From NCBI RefSeq assembly GCF_004793635.1, contig NZ_SRXV01000001.1, positions 620,501-684,500 of the forward strand: a DNA stretch of 64,000 nucleotides, written 5' to 3'. Shown in pieces: positions 34,551 through 43,229 of this stretch. The stretch is from Marinicauda pacifica (GTDB lineage Bacteria; Pseudomonadota; Alphaproteobacteria; Caulobacterales; Maricaulaceae). The notes beneath the pieces are model-generated. The model saw only the letters and a program-made list of their open reading frames with translations, did not search any database and was not told where the DNA came from. How positions within the stretch are numbered: the first letter of the stretch is position 1; each line of letters opens with the position of its first letter. The position numbers and the translations under genes were made by a program.

Positions 34551-35060
34551 ATGGATTTCACGAATCTGCTTTTCAGCCCGAACGGGCGAATTGGTCAGAA
34601 AGAGTATTGGGTCGGAATCATGATCCTCATCCTCGGCAACATTCTTGCCGGGATGATCCCCATTTTAGGGACGCTTCTGTGGCTGGGCCTGATCTATGTG
34701 GGCGTCTGCGTCTACGGTAAGCGATTGCACGACATCGGCAAGACGGCCTGGATCCATGCTCTTGTCTGGGGCGTTTCGATCGCTCTCACGGTTCTCGCCT
34801 TCGCCTTTGCAGGCGGTAGCCTGCTGGCCGCCGGCCTGAACAATAACGAGGTCGATGCCGCAGCGATCCTGGCCGCCAGCGGCAGCTTGCTGCTCTTCAC
34901 CGGTCTGGGAAGCCTGATCTGGCTCGGATACACGATCTGGCTTGGCGTGATTGCGGGCGAGGCGGGTTCGAACCGGTTTGGACAGCCTCCTGTTCGCACG
35001 ATTTCATCTGAACCGGTCGATTCCACGCCGCCCGGCGGTAACGAACCGCCCGCGGCCTAG
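34551..35060 (+). CDS. DUF805 membrane protein
   Basis: 169 residues from the ATG at 34551, which is preceded by AAGGACG; another ATG at 34536 adds five residues. Sequence FSPNGRIGQKEYWVGIMILILGN with KRLHDIGKTAW is the DUF805 signature (GR-x3-YW and RLHD-x-GK). About four membrane segments. DUF805 proteins are found widely; function unknown, sometimes linked to membrane stress. The tail after about residue 150 is Pro/Glu-rich. Confidence 0.85.
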   Translation: MDFTNLLFSPNGRIGQKEYWVGIMILILGNILAGMIPILGTLLWLGLIYVGVCVYGKRLHDIGKTAWIHALVWGVSIALTVLAFAFAGGSLLAAGLNNNEVDAAAILAASGSLLLFTGLGSLIWLGYTIWLGVIAGEAGSNRFGQPPVRTISSEPVDSTPPGGNEPPAA

Positions 35061-35090
35061 ACGTATCCAGCGTATAGAAACGTTGATGAC

Positions 35091-35132
35091 AAACGCGCGG
35101 CGGGTCATACCCGTCGCGCGTTTCGTTTGTTG
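35091..35132 (+). terminator. Terminator after DUF805 gene
   Basis: Long stem AAACGCGCGGCGGGT with ACCCGTCGCGCGTTT (one mismatch) and a three-base loop, followed by CGTTTGTTG. It separates the two DUF805-type genes. Confidence 0.75.
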
Positions 35133-35150
35133 CTGACCCGGTGATCCGAG

Positions 35151-35669
35151 ATGAACCTGAAGACTGCCTTCTTGCCGGTCTACCGCGCCGATGCGGACGA
35201 TTACTGGCTTGGACTGGGCGTTATCGCCCTGATCGATGCGTTGCGTATAACCCTCGCCGGTCCGGGTGCGGGGCTACTCACCTTTTTGATCATCGTGTTC
35301 TTTTTCATCGCCCTCCATATCAACCGGCTTCGCGATGCGGGCCGGCCAGGCGCTCTTGCCATGATCGCGGCCGCTGTCGCGCTCGCAGCCAAAGGGATCG
35401 TTGCCCTGATCGCGATGGCGGTGTCGCTCACACCGCTGTTATTCGAGTATTTCGAAAGTCAGGGGATCAATACCGAAGACCCGCAGGCGCTTCAGGAAGC
35501 CTCCCAGGACCCGGCGCTGATGCAGGGCTTTCAGACCTATCTGGAGAATCAGGGGCCCGAATTCGCGCTCCAGCTGGCCGGGGCAGGCGCGTGGCCTTCG
35601 CTGTTCGGCTTCTGGATTGCAGCCTTGCTGATGGGGTTGTGGTACGCCCGGATGGGGCGGCGGGCCTGA
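35151..35669 (+). CDS. DUF805-like membrane protein
   Basis: 172 residues, about four membrane segments, with a YRADADDYWLGLGVIALIDAL start and RLRDAGRPGALAM, a degenerate version of the DUF805 RLHD-x-G motif. It is a paralogue-like neighbour of the gene at 34551. Function unknown. Convergent with lipB. Confidence 0.75.
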   Translation: MNLKTAFLPVYRADADDYWLGLGVIALIDALRITLAGPGAGLLTFLIIVFFFIALHINRLRDAGRPGALAMIAAAVALAAKGIVALIAMAVSLTPLLFEYFESQGINTEDPQALQEASQDPALMQGFQTYLENQGPEFALQLAGAGAWPSLFGFWIAALLMGLWYARMGRRA

Positions 35670-35726
35670 CCTCTGCGTCAGCGCGGGCAGGCTTGTACTC
35701 GCTGAGAAGCTGGTAGCCGCCAGTGT

Positions 35727-36419
35727 TCAAGGCCGGTCGGCAACCGGCGGCTCTTCAGGTTTCGTCTTGCCGAACACGCCTTCAAAAGCCTGTTTCAGCG
35801 CCAGGTCTGCGTCTTCCATCGTGATGGGCAATCCCAGATCGACCAGGCTCGTCACGCCGTAGCGCGGATCGGAGATGCCGCACGGCGTGATGCCGCCAAA
35901 GTGGGACAAATCGGGTTCCACGTTCAGCGCAATCCCGTGAAAGCTCACCCAGCGCCGCAGACGTATCCCGATGGCGGCGATCTTGTCCTCGCGTTCCGGG
36001 CCGCCCGGCTGGGTCCGGTCGACCCAGACCCCCACCCGGTTGCAGCGCCGCTCGCCGGTCACGTTGAAGCGCTCCAGCGTGTCGATGATCCATTGTTCCA
36101 GGTTTCGCACGAACTGGCGCGCATCCCGCCCGCGCTTGGTCAGGTCCAGCATGACGTAGGCCACGCGCTGCCCCGGCCCGTGATAGGTATATTCTCCGCC
36201 CCGTCCGGTCTTGTGCACAGGGAAGCGATCCGATTGCCGGAGGTCTTCCGGCTTCGCGCTCGTTCCCGCCGTGTAGAGCGGCGCATGCTCGAGCAGCCAG
36301 ATCAGTTCTCCCGCCTCGCCCGCGGCAATGGCGGCAGCGCGCGCCTCCATGGCCTCGACGGCTGCCTGATAGTCAACCGGCGTTTTCGAGACTGCCCAGC
36401 CCACGCCATCCATCTGCAT
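35727..36419 (-). CDS. lipB: Lipoyl(octanoyl) transferase
   Basis: 230 residues from the ATG at 36419, which has AAGGA about ten bases upstream; an in-frame ATG at 36461 gives a longer version. Motifs [28 protein letters not shown] and the catalytic cysteine region ITPCGISD are present. It moves octanoyl from acyl-carrier protein to lipoyl domains of the 2-oxoacid dehydrogenases and glycine cleavage system. Divergent from the FliN-like gene. Confidence 0.93.
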   Translation of the reverse strand: MQMDGVGWAVSKTPVDYQAAVEAMEARAAAIAAGEAGELIWLLEHAPLYTAGTSAKPEDLRQSDRFPVHKTGRGGEYTYHGPGQRVAYVMLDLTKRGRDARQFVRNLEQWIIDTLERFNVTGERRCNRVGVWVDRTQPGGPEREDKIAAIGIRLRRWVSFHGIALNVEPDLSHFGGITPCGISDPRYGVTSLVDLGLPITMEDADLALKQAFEGVFGKTKPEEPPVADRP

Positions 36420-36521
36420 ATTGTCGTCATCCTTAACGGGTCTGAAACCGGCACCGAACATCGTGGTCCTCAAGGTGCCTGACAAGGCATCGGAGTGCAG
36501 CGCGACATTTGGGATGAATTC

Positions 36522-36767
36522 ATGAGCCAGCTCGGCCAGGTCAAGGTGGAGATATCGGTCATTCTCGGGCGCTCGCGCCTGCCGATCCATCAGTTTCTCC
36601 GCATGGGACGCGGCGCGGTGATTCCGCTCGATGCCGCGGAGCATGACGAGGTGTGGATTCTGGCGAATAATCACCCCATTGCGCGGGGCGAAATCATGAT
36701 CCAGGGCGACCGGGTCGCAGTGCAGATCACCGACGCGGCGAATGTGCCCGACTTTTTCGCAGACTGA
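36522..36767 (+). CDS. FliN-like (SpoA domain) flagellar switch protein
   Basis: 81 residues from the ATG at 36522 (a GTG at 36495 is in frame). It is a bare SpoA/surface-presentation-of-antigens domain: [31 protein letters not shown], then [28 protein letters not shown]. FliN, part of the C-ring switch, has this fold; a type III secretion protein would look similar. No other flagellar gene is adjacent, so it is an orphan. It is shorter than most FliN proteins (about 100-130), missing the N-terminal extension. Confidence 0.75.
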   Translation: MSQLGQVKVEISVILGRSRLPIHQFLRMGRGAVIPLDAAEHDEVWILANNHPIARGEIMIQGDRVAVQITDAANVPDFFAD

Positions 36768-36847
36768 CTGTTCAAGCTATATCGCCCCTTGCACAAGGGG
36801 ACTTCACAAATCTGACCGGGCTTGCTACACGCCCGGCTCCCAAGTTC

Positions 36848-36934
36848 GCGGCCGTGGCGGAATTGGTAGACGCGCAGCGTTGAGGTCGCTGTGGGGTAAA
36901 ACCCGTGGAAGTTCGAGTCTTCTCGGCCGCACCA
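36848..36934 (+). tRNA. tRNA-Leu (GAG)
   Basis: 87 nt including CCA, with the long variable arm of a class II tRNA. Acceptor GCGGCCG/CGGCCGC, anticodon stem CAGCG/CGCTG with loop TTGAGGT (anticodon GAG), T-arm containing TTCGAGT. It lies between the FliN-like gene and the deacetylase gene. Confidence 0.95.
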
Positions 36935-37074
36935 TTTGGGAACGTCCCGACAACCGGGCATTCCTCACAATCAGGATTGAGGCCGGGCATCTGATGCTCT
37001 GGCGACGCAGGAAGCGCAAATCCTGGCGGGGATTGGGTTGAGTTTCGCTCTGTCCGCTCCGCATAGGGAGCACC

Positions 37075-38838
37075 ATGAAGCGATACGTCATTGCACTCGC
37101 CGTCATAGCCGCCATTGGCGCATGGCTTGTGCTGCACGATTCCAGCACCCGCATCTATGAGTTCAGCGGCGTAGAGGGCCCCACTGCGCCGACGCTAATT
37201 AGCGGCGCGGAGCCTGCTCGGGTGCGCGACTATGAGCGGGGCGGGACCAACCGGCTGGCCGTGCTGGTCACCGATCCTGCGTCCAACTGGCTGGGTCTGG
37301 TCCGTGGCTTCAAAGCGCATGGAATCCCGTTCACGATGACGCGGGATCCGGCCCGCGCGATGGGCCACGAGGTGGTGCTCGCCTATCCTTCGATCTCCGG
37401 CCGTCTGCTGCCGGCCGAGGCGCTTAGCGGCCTGGCTGATCATGTTCGACGCGGGGGCACCGTGCTGACTTTCGATCTGGCCGGGGGCGGTCTGGAAGCG
37501 CTTTTCGGTGTGGCATCGCGGCATCCAGGTCGCGGCCGGTCCGAAATCCGCTGGCTCGACGCTTCGCTGGCGCCTGGCGATCGGTTGACCCGCTTCAACA
37601 GTCCGCGCGCCGAAGCCCAAGTGGGCAGCTATGGGATCGTCCCGACCACGGCTGTGCGCATGGCCAACTTCGACGACGGCACCGCGGCGGCGGTGTGTCG
37701 CCGTGCCGGCGGCCGTGCCTGCATTCTCGGTCTGGATCTCGGCTCTTTGACAAATCGCGCGATGAATGGCCGGTCAGAGCAGGTGTCTGCCCAGGCGGTG
37801 AACTCCTACGACCCGAGCCTCGACCTCATGTATCGCTGGATTCGGGACCTTTATGTGGAGGGCGAAGACACGCCCTATTTGATCGGCACCGCGCCAGCCG
37901 GCTGGCAGGGCAGTCTCATCCTCACCCACGATATCGATTTCACGCGTTCCGTGGCGAATGCACCGCATTTCGCTCAGGCTGTGCGGAGCCGAAATCAGTC
38001 CGCGACCTTCTTCATCCAAACCCGGGTTATTCGCGACTGGAACGACGACGTTTTCTTTAATGAGGAAAACCTGGAGCCGATGCGCGAGACCGCGCAAGGC
38101 ATGGAGATTGGAAGTCATAGCGTTTCACACTCGCGCTCATTTGCCTCCTTTCCGCTCGGAAGCGGGTCCGAGAGCTATCCGGACTATCGCCCGTTCGTGG
38201 AGAGCTTTACCGAAACGCGGGACGGGACTGTTCTTGGCGAATTGCGGGTATCGCGATTTCTGCTCGAGGAGGTGCTTGGAGTCGAGGTCACGTCCTTCCG
38301 TTCAGGGTATCTGGCCAATCATCCAGCTCTTCCTGAAGCCTTGGCGGCAACCGGTTATCGCTACTCTTCGACCCTTGCTGCGAACACAGTCCTGACCCAC
38401 CTGCCATACCAACTGGCCCATGCCCGCTCCGGCAATGCGCTGGTTCCAGTCTGGGAGTTCCCCGTTACGATCGAGGATGAAAAGCCCCCGCGCCTTGGCG
38501 ACCGGTTCGATGCGGCGGTTGACGTCATCGACGATGTGACTGGCCATGGCGGCGTGGCCACCGTGCTGATCCATCCCGATATCACGGGCCATAAGCTCGA
38601 GTTCGAAGAACGCCTGATGGACCATTATGCAGGCCGATTGTGGATGGGCTCGCTGCGCCAATTTGGCCGCTGGTGGAGCGCCCGCAGCCTTGCAGAAGTG
38701 GATTTTGACGGAGACGCCGTAGCGGTCACGGCGCCGGAGACCCTGACAGATCTGGTGATCCTGTTTCCCAAGACTGGCGGCTCACTCGTTCTGGACGGTG
38801 TTCGGGGCTCTCAACGCGTGCCGGTTGCGCGTCCGTGA
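37075..38838 (+). CDS. Membrane-anchored polysaccharide deacetylase
   Basis: 587 residues. A membrane-spanning N-terminus (about 5-20) is followed by a ~250-residue region of unknown fold that includes a glutamine-amidotransferase-like PSISGRLLPAEALSGLADHVRRGG stretch, then a NodB-type deacetylase domain: THDID (H285, D286, D288) and the metal-binding pair in GSHSVSHS (H348, H352). Such enzymes remove acetyl groups from chitin-, peptidoglycan- or exopolysaccharide-type sugars in the periplasm. Substrate is unknown. No polysaccharide-synthesis cluster is next to it. Confidence 0.82.
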   Translation: MKRYVIALAVIAAIGAWLVLHDSSTRIYEFSGVEGPTAPTLISGAEPARVRDYERGGTNRLAVLVTDPASNWLGLVRGFKAHGIPFTMTRDPARAMGHEVVLAYPSISGRLLPAEALSGLADHVRRGGTVLTFDLAGGGLEALFGVASRHPGRGRSEIRWLDASLAPGDRLTRFNSPRAEAQVGSYGIVPTTAVRMANFDDGTAAAVCRRAGGRACILGLDLGSLTNRAMNGRSEQVSAQAVNSYDPSLDLMYRWIRDLYVEGEDTPYLIGTAPAGWQGSLILTHDIDFTRSVANAPHFAQAVRSRNQSATFFIQTRVIRDWNDDVFFNEENLEPMRETAQGMEIGSHSVSHSRSFASFPLGSGSESYPDYRPFVESFTETRDGTVLGELRVSRFLLEEVLGVEVTSFRSGYLANHPALPEALAATGYRYSSTLAANTVLTHLPYQLAHARSGNALVPVWEFPVTIEDEKPPRLGDRFDAAVDVIDDVTGHGGVATVLIHPDITGHKLEFEERLMDHYAGRLWMGSLRQFGRWWSARSLAEVDFDGDAVAVTAPETLTDLVILFPKTGGSLVLDGVRGSQRVPVARP

Positions 38839-38953
38839 ACGCCGGGAACTGGCTGGTTCTTGCGCGCAGGCACAACCGTTCAGTGCGCTCGATTTCTAGC
38901 TGGATGGCGCCTATCTTCGCTCCTCGTACGCGCTCCGCCAGCCCGAGGTCTCC

Positions 38954-40345
38954 ATGTCCGACTCTGCCGATCTGCTTGATGAGACCGTCCCGCATGACGA
39001 AGAGGAACAGGTCACGCACAAGCTGATCGGGGAAATCGTCGACGCCATCTCCGACTCCGATGCGGCGCTCGCCCACGGCCTGTTCGAAGACCTTCACCCA
39101 GCCGACGCCGCCGATGCGGTAGAACAGCTGAGCTACGACCAGCAGATCGCGCTTGCCGAGCTGGCGCCACGCGTGTTCGGCGGTGAAATGCTGGCCGAGC
39201 TCCAGGACGATACGCGCGCGGACATCATCAACGAACTCGATCCCGGTCATCTCGCAGAGGCGATCCAGGATCTTGATTCCGATGACATGACGCTGGTGGT
39301 CGAGGACCTCGACCCGGAAATGCGCGCGCGTGTCCTGGCCGAGGTATCCGACAGCGATCGCGAGCGGCTGGAAAGCTCGCTGGCGTTCGAGGAGGACACG
39401 GCCGGGCGCCTGATGCAGCGCGAGTTCGTGGCAGCGCCCACCTTCTGGAGCGTGGGCAACACGATCGACCACATGCGCCGCGCCGGCGAGGATCTGCCCG
39501 ACCTCTTCTTTGAAGTCTTTGTCGTCGATGAAGCGTTCAAACCCGTGGGCTCCATCCCGGTCTCGCGCCTGATGCGCTGCGGGCGCGATGTCCGGCTCGC
39601 CGACATAATGGTGGCGCCCCAGGCCATCATCCGGCCGGACCGCGACCAGGAAGAGGTGGCCTATCTCTTCGAGAAATACCACATGATCTCGGCCCCGGTC
39701 GTGGATGATGATGGCCGGCTCTCCGGCATGCTGACCGTCGATGACATGGTCGATGTCATTCAGGAAGAGAACAAGGAAGACATGCTCGCGCTGGCCGGCG
39801 TGAACGAGGCGGGCTCATCGGACACCGTCTGGTCTTCCGTGCGCGCGCGTGCGCCCTGGCTGCTCGTCAACCTGGGAACGGCGGTGCTGGCGTCCGGGGT
39901 CATCGCCATGTTCGAGGGCGCCATCGCCCAGCTGGTCGCTCTGGCCGTCCTCATGCCCATCGTCGCCTCGATGGGCGGCAATGCCGGTACGCAATCGCTG
40001 GCCGTCGCGGTGCGGGCCATCGCCTCGCGCGATCTGACGGTCTCCAATGCCGCGCGTGTCATCTGGCGTGAGTTTGCCGCTGGCGCGGTGAACGGACTGA
40101 TCTTCGCCATCCTCATGGGGGCGATTGCAGGCGTGTGGTTCCAGAGCTTCACACTGGCCTGGGTCATTGCGCTGGCCATGATCATCAATCTGGCCTGCGC
40201 CGGACTAGCAGGCATCCTCGTGCCCCTGGGCCTGAAGCGCTTCGGTGCGGACCCTGCCGTCGCCTCATCGGTCTTCGTGACCACGGTGACCGATGTGGTG
40301 GGGTTTTTCGTCTTCCTCGGCCTGGGTGCCATGGTATTGCTTTAG
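38954..40345 (+). CDS. mgtE: Magnesium transporter MgtE
   Basis: 463 residues. N-domain of superhelical repeats (LFEDLHPADAADAVEQLSYDQQIAL and following), a CBS pair around 145-265 with IMVAPQAIIRPDRDQEEVAYLFEKY, and a C-terminal pore of five segments with MPIVASMGGNAGTQSL, the MgtE signature. The acidic regions sense internal Mg2+ and close the pore. It imports Mg2+. Stand-alone gene. Confidence 0.95.
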   Translation: MSDSADLLDETVPHDEEEQVTHKLIGEIVDAISDSDAALAHGLFEDLHPADAADAVEQLSYDQQIALAELAPRVFGGEMLAELQDDTRADIINELDPGHLAEAIQDLDSDDMTLVVEDLDPEMRARVLAEVSDSDRERLESSLAFEEDTAGRLMQREFVAAPTFWSVGNTIDHMRRAGEDLPDLFFEVFVVDEAFKPVGSIPVSRLMRCGRDVRLADIMVAPQAIIRPDRDQEEVAYLFEKYHMISAPVVDDDGRLSGMLTVDDMVDVIQEENKEDMLALAGVNEAGSSDTVWSSVRARAPWLLVNLGTAVLASGVIAMFEGAIAQLVALAVLMPIVASMGGNAGTQSLAVAVRAIASRDLTVSNAARVIWREFAAGAVNGLIFAILMGAIAGVWFQSFTLAWVIALAMIINLACAGLAGILVPLGLKRFGADPAVASSVFVTTVTDVVGFFVFLGLGAMVLL

Positions 40346-40402
40346 TTCGTCTCGACAGTGGCTCGGCCGGGGGCGTGAACAAACGCTTGAGAGGGCTTTT
40401 AG

Positions 40403-41395
40403 ATGAAGTTTCAACACACCTTGGCCCTTATGGGTCTCGCTGGCGCATTGAGTCTCTCTCCCGCGCTCGCACAGGAAGCGGCCGGTTCGCAAACCTCCGA
40501 TCCGGTCCTGACCACGACGGCATGGCGTCAGGGACCTGATCTCGAAACGCCGCGCGCCGGTCTCAGTGCCGTGGAGTTTGAGGGAAATCTCTATGCCGCC
40601 GGCGGTGCCGGCCTCGTCAATCCGCGCGACGATTTCGAGGTCTATGAAACCGCTACCGGGCGCTGGCGTCCGCTTGCGCCTCTGCCCACCGGGCTGGAGC
40701 GTTTCGGCATGGCCGCGGGCGATGAACGGCTCTGGATTGCGGGCGGGTACAGCTCGGACTCGACCAGCAGTGCGACCTCCGGGGTCTGGTCCTACGATCC
40801 CGAGATGGATGTCTGGCAGGCCGAGGCCGATCTTCCCGGGCCCAAGGCCGCGTTCTCGCTCGTTGCATTCGATGGATCGCTTTACGCCATCGGTGGCGAG
40901 GAGGGCGCTCCGGGTGTGTTTGTCTACGACATCGAGGCCGGCTTGTGGTCGGCGATCGAAGCGCCTCCCGAGATCAACCGTCGCGGCGCGGTAGTAGTCG
41001 TAGTAGGAGACGAAATCTGGCTTCTCGGAGGCGCCACGGGCGGCGAGGCGACCGCTCGCGTCGACGTTTTCAACCCGCTGACCGGGGTCTGGCGTATCGG
41101 TCCGGCGCTGCCTGAACCACGTGCCGGCCATGCTGCCGCGCTTCACGATGGGGTGATCTACGTTTTTGGGGGCCGTAGCCCGGACCTGCGGCGCACCCTG
41201 TCGGACATGCTCTACCTGCCGGTATCGCAACGCCGCTGGCAGAGCGGTCCGCAACTCATGGTGCCACGCACCGAAGCGGCCGCTGCCAGCAATGGCAACC
41301 AGATATTCCTGATCGGTGGCGGAGCTGGTTCCGGCTTCTTCGCGCCGTTCACCGCCGTGAGCTCGGTCGACATTTACACCCCGTCCGGGGAGTAA
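40403..41395 (+). CDS. Secreted Kelch-repeat protein
   Basis: 330 residues with a signal peptide (cleavage near ALAQEAAG). The mature part is about five to six Kelch units of about 48 residues: GGAGLVNPRDDFEVYETATGRWRPLAPLP, GGYSSDSTSSATSGVWSYDPEMDVWQ, GGEEGAPGVFVYDIEAGLWSAIE, GGATGGEATARVDVFNPLTGVWR and GGRSPDLRR. The G-G then Y/W spacing is typical of a beta-propeller. A substrate-binding, lectin-like or sialic-acid-epimerase-like function is possible. AGAGGGCTTTTAG precedes the ATG. Confidence 0.85.
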   Translation: MKFQHTLALMGLAGALSLSPALAQEAAGSQTSDPVLTTTAWRQGPDLETPRAGLSAVEFEGNLYAAGGAGLVNPRDDFEVYETATGRWRPLAPLPTGLERFGMAAGDERLWIAGGYSSDSTSSATSGVWSYDPEMDVWQAEADLPGPKAAFSLVAFDGSLYAIGGEEGAPGVFVYDIEAGLWSAIEAPPEINRRGAVVVVVGDEIWLLGGATGGEATARVDVFNPLTGVWRIGPALPEPRAGHAAALHDGVIYVFGGRSPDLRRTLSDMLYLPVSQRRWQSGPQLMVPRTEAAAASNGNQIFLIGGGAGSGFFAPFTAVSSVDIYTPSGE

Positions 41396-41456
41396 CGGCT
41401 TCGGGTTTGCATCACACCCTCCGTGAAGGCGTTAAACGTTTCTAAACGGGACAGCG

Positions 41457-43130
41457 ATGAAACCGCAGTTGAAATCGAGCCGCGCAGCGCGGGAGCTTAT
41501 CAAGGCCCATGAACCCTTCCGGCCCGAAGCGGTCCGCAGGGGTCGCCGGTGGGTCGTGGGGTATGGTCACACGACGACAGCGCGCGAAGGCGTGACGGTC
41601 TCGCGCGACGACGCCGAACTCCTGATGATCTACGACGTCCTGAACGCCGAGCAGGCGGTTGAGGCCGGTGTCGGTGAAAGTCTCGCCAGACCGGTACGGG
41701 ACGCGCTTGTCTCCTTTGCCTGCTCGATCGGCCCGGGTGCTTTCAAGGTCTCTGACGTGGCGCGATTGGCCAAAGCGGGCCGGATGGAGGATGCAGCCCG
41801 GGCGATGGAGACCTGGGTGCGAGCCGAAGAAGATGGCCGCCTGGTCGTATCCGACCATCTGGTCGCGCGCCGCGCTGCAGAAAAATCGCTATTCTTGAAA
41901 GGGCTTGAGTCTGCGGACGACGCGGACACGGAAGCCTCCTCACGCTCCGACGCGACCGGATCAGGAGAGTCTGCAGCCGGACCGAGCCCGATTGCAGTGA
42001 TCGAGCCTGAGGTTGCCGACATCGGCGCTTCCCGGGGCGATGATCTCGAAGAGACAGCCCAGCCGCGTCTCGGCCCGCTGGTCGATCTGGAAATCGAGTT
42101 TGAAGATCCGCCGGAAGGCGAAGCAGACACCGGCGAAGCGCTTGGTCTGGACCAGGTTGAAGACAATGACACGCCGCTTGATCGCGCGCTTGGTCCGGAG
42201 CCGGATAGCGAACCTGACGCTTCGCTTGAGCCGGCCGAAGCGGCGCTGGAGCGTTCGGTGGGCCCGGCCGAAGACATCAAGGATGAGCCTGCCGTCGATT
42301 TGACTGAAGAGGGGACCTCCCCTCATGAGGCGTCTGTCGAGCCGGCGGACCCGAGTATTGAAACGCCGACCGCCTCCTCCTCGCCGGAGAAGGCGGAACA
42401 GGATGCGACCGTGCAGCGCGTCATGACCCGTATGGCCCGGGAGATTGCCACGTCGGTCAGCGTTCCGACCAGCGAGTCCGACTCCGCCGCGCCGGAGGTC
42501 GGTCCGGAAGTTCAATTGGGCTATGCCTTCCTGCAGCCCATTTATGGTCAGGCAAAACTCGCCCAATCTGATGCATCCCCGGCGCCCGCTGCGGTCGCTC
42601 CGGTCAAGGCCGATTCTGCTCCGGTGAGCGCGGCGCCAGCGGACAAGCGGTTTGTCTATGGCACGGTATCGGTGGGCCCGGTTCCTGTACGCGGAGCACC
42701 CGTCACGGTCCAGCCTCCCGTTCACGATGACGGCCCCGCGCCGGCGCCTGGTTTCTCTGGCGAAGTGGGCGGCGTGACGCGCCCGGCTGAATTTGAAGAA
42801 CTCGACTACACCGATGAGGAAGAGCTGCATCCTGAACTGGTTGCAGGGCGAGAGGCCCACGATGCGTTCCATCATGAGACGTCCCAGTCTCCGTCGCAGG
42901 CTGACGGGCGGTGGATCTACGCGTTGAACTTCACCATCGGTGCCGGGCTAGGCGGCTTCGGAGCATGGGATCTCATCCGCCATTTCGATCTTTATCAACG
43001 CGAGGGCTTTCTGGTGACGGGACCGGTGTCGTTGGCGCTCGGGCTCGTACTCATGACAGCCTCGGGCTGGATGCTTGCAACACGGGCCAAGCCCTCTGAT
43101 GATACGCCGGTGAGATCCTCCGTCGAATAA
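41457..43130 (+). CDS. GH24 (phage-type) lysozyme-like protein with acidic linker and C-terminal membrane segments
   Basis: 557 residues. Residues 9-150 match the GH24 lysozyme fold: ELIKAHEPF (glutamate E19 aligns with the catalytic Glu), GYGHT (35-39), and a helix with LVSFACSIGPGAF. But two of the three usual active-site residues are absent: the Asp position falls in an Arg-rich loop (VRRGRRW), and the Thr before GYGHT is Val34. A long acidic, low-complexity linker (about 160-470, many EP/DE/AE) leads to two hydrophobic segments at the end (about 492-510 and 523-545). The lysozyme part has no signal peptide, so its side of the membrane is unclear. Confidence 0.8.
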   Translation: MKPQLKSSRAARELIKAHEPFRPEAVRRGRRWVVGYGHTTTAREGVTVSRDDAELLMIYDVLNAEQAVEAGVGESLARPVRDALVSFACSIGPGAFKVSDVARLAKAGRMEDAARAMETWVRAEEDGRLVVSDHLVARRAAEKSLFLKGLESADDADTEASSRSDATGSGESAAGPSPIAVIEPEVADIGASRGDDLEETAQPRLGPLVDLEIEFEDPPEGEADTGEALGLDQVEDNDTPLDRALGPEPDSEPDASLEPAEAALERSVGPAEDIKDEPAVDLTEEGTSPHEASVEPADPSIETPTASSSPEKAEQDATVQRVMTRMAREIATSVSVPTSESDSAAPEVGPEVQLGYAFLQPIYGQAKLAQSDASPAPAAVAPVKADSAPVSAAPADKRFVYGTVSVGPVPVRGAPVTVQPPVHDDGPAPAPGFSGEVGGVTRPAEFEELDYTDEEELHPELVAGREAHDAFHHETSQSPSQADGRWIYALNFTIGAGLGGFGAWDLIRHFDLYQREGFLVTGPVSLALGLVLMTASGWMLATRAKPSDDTPVRSSVE

Positions 43131-43229
43131 TCGAAAATCGTCGCAGGGTGTCAAAACGGGATAGGGATAGGCTGCGCAACGTCCGGCCGCGCGCTTGACG
43201 GCGACGGGCGAAGTGGTATCTCCGCCAGC

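Noticed and set aside
36785-36800. CCCCTT-GCAC-AAGGGG hairpin after the FliN-like gene
   Set aside because: Short stem with no T-run; could occur by chance, so not called a terminator.
23719-36934. Possible mobile island bounded by tRNA-Val and tRNA-Leu
   Set aside because: No integrase, transposase, direct repeats or odd composition; genes between are core housekeeping.
41432-41445. TTAA-N6-CTAA before the lysozyme-like gene
   Set aside because: The spacing is six, not seven, bases, so it does not meet the CtrA consensus.
41457-43130. Prophage lysozyme
   Set aside because: Active-site residues are lost, membrane segments follow and no other phage gene is present.
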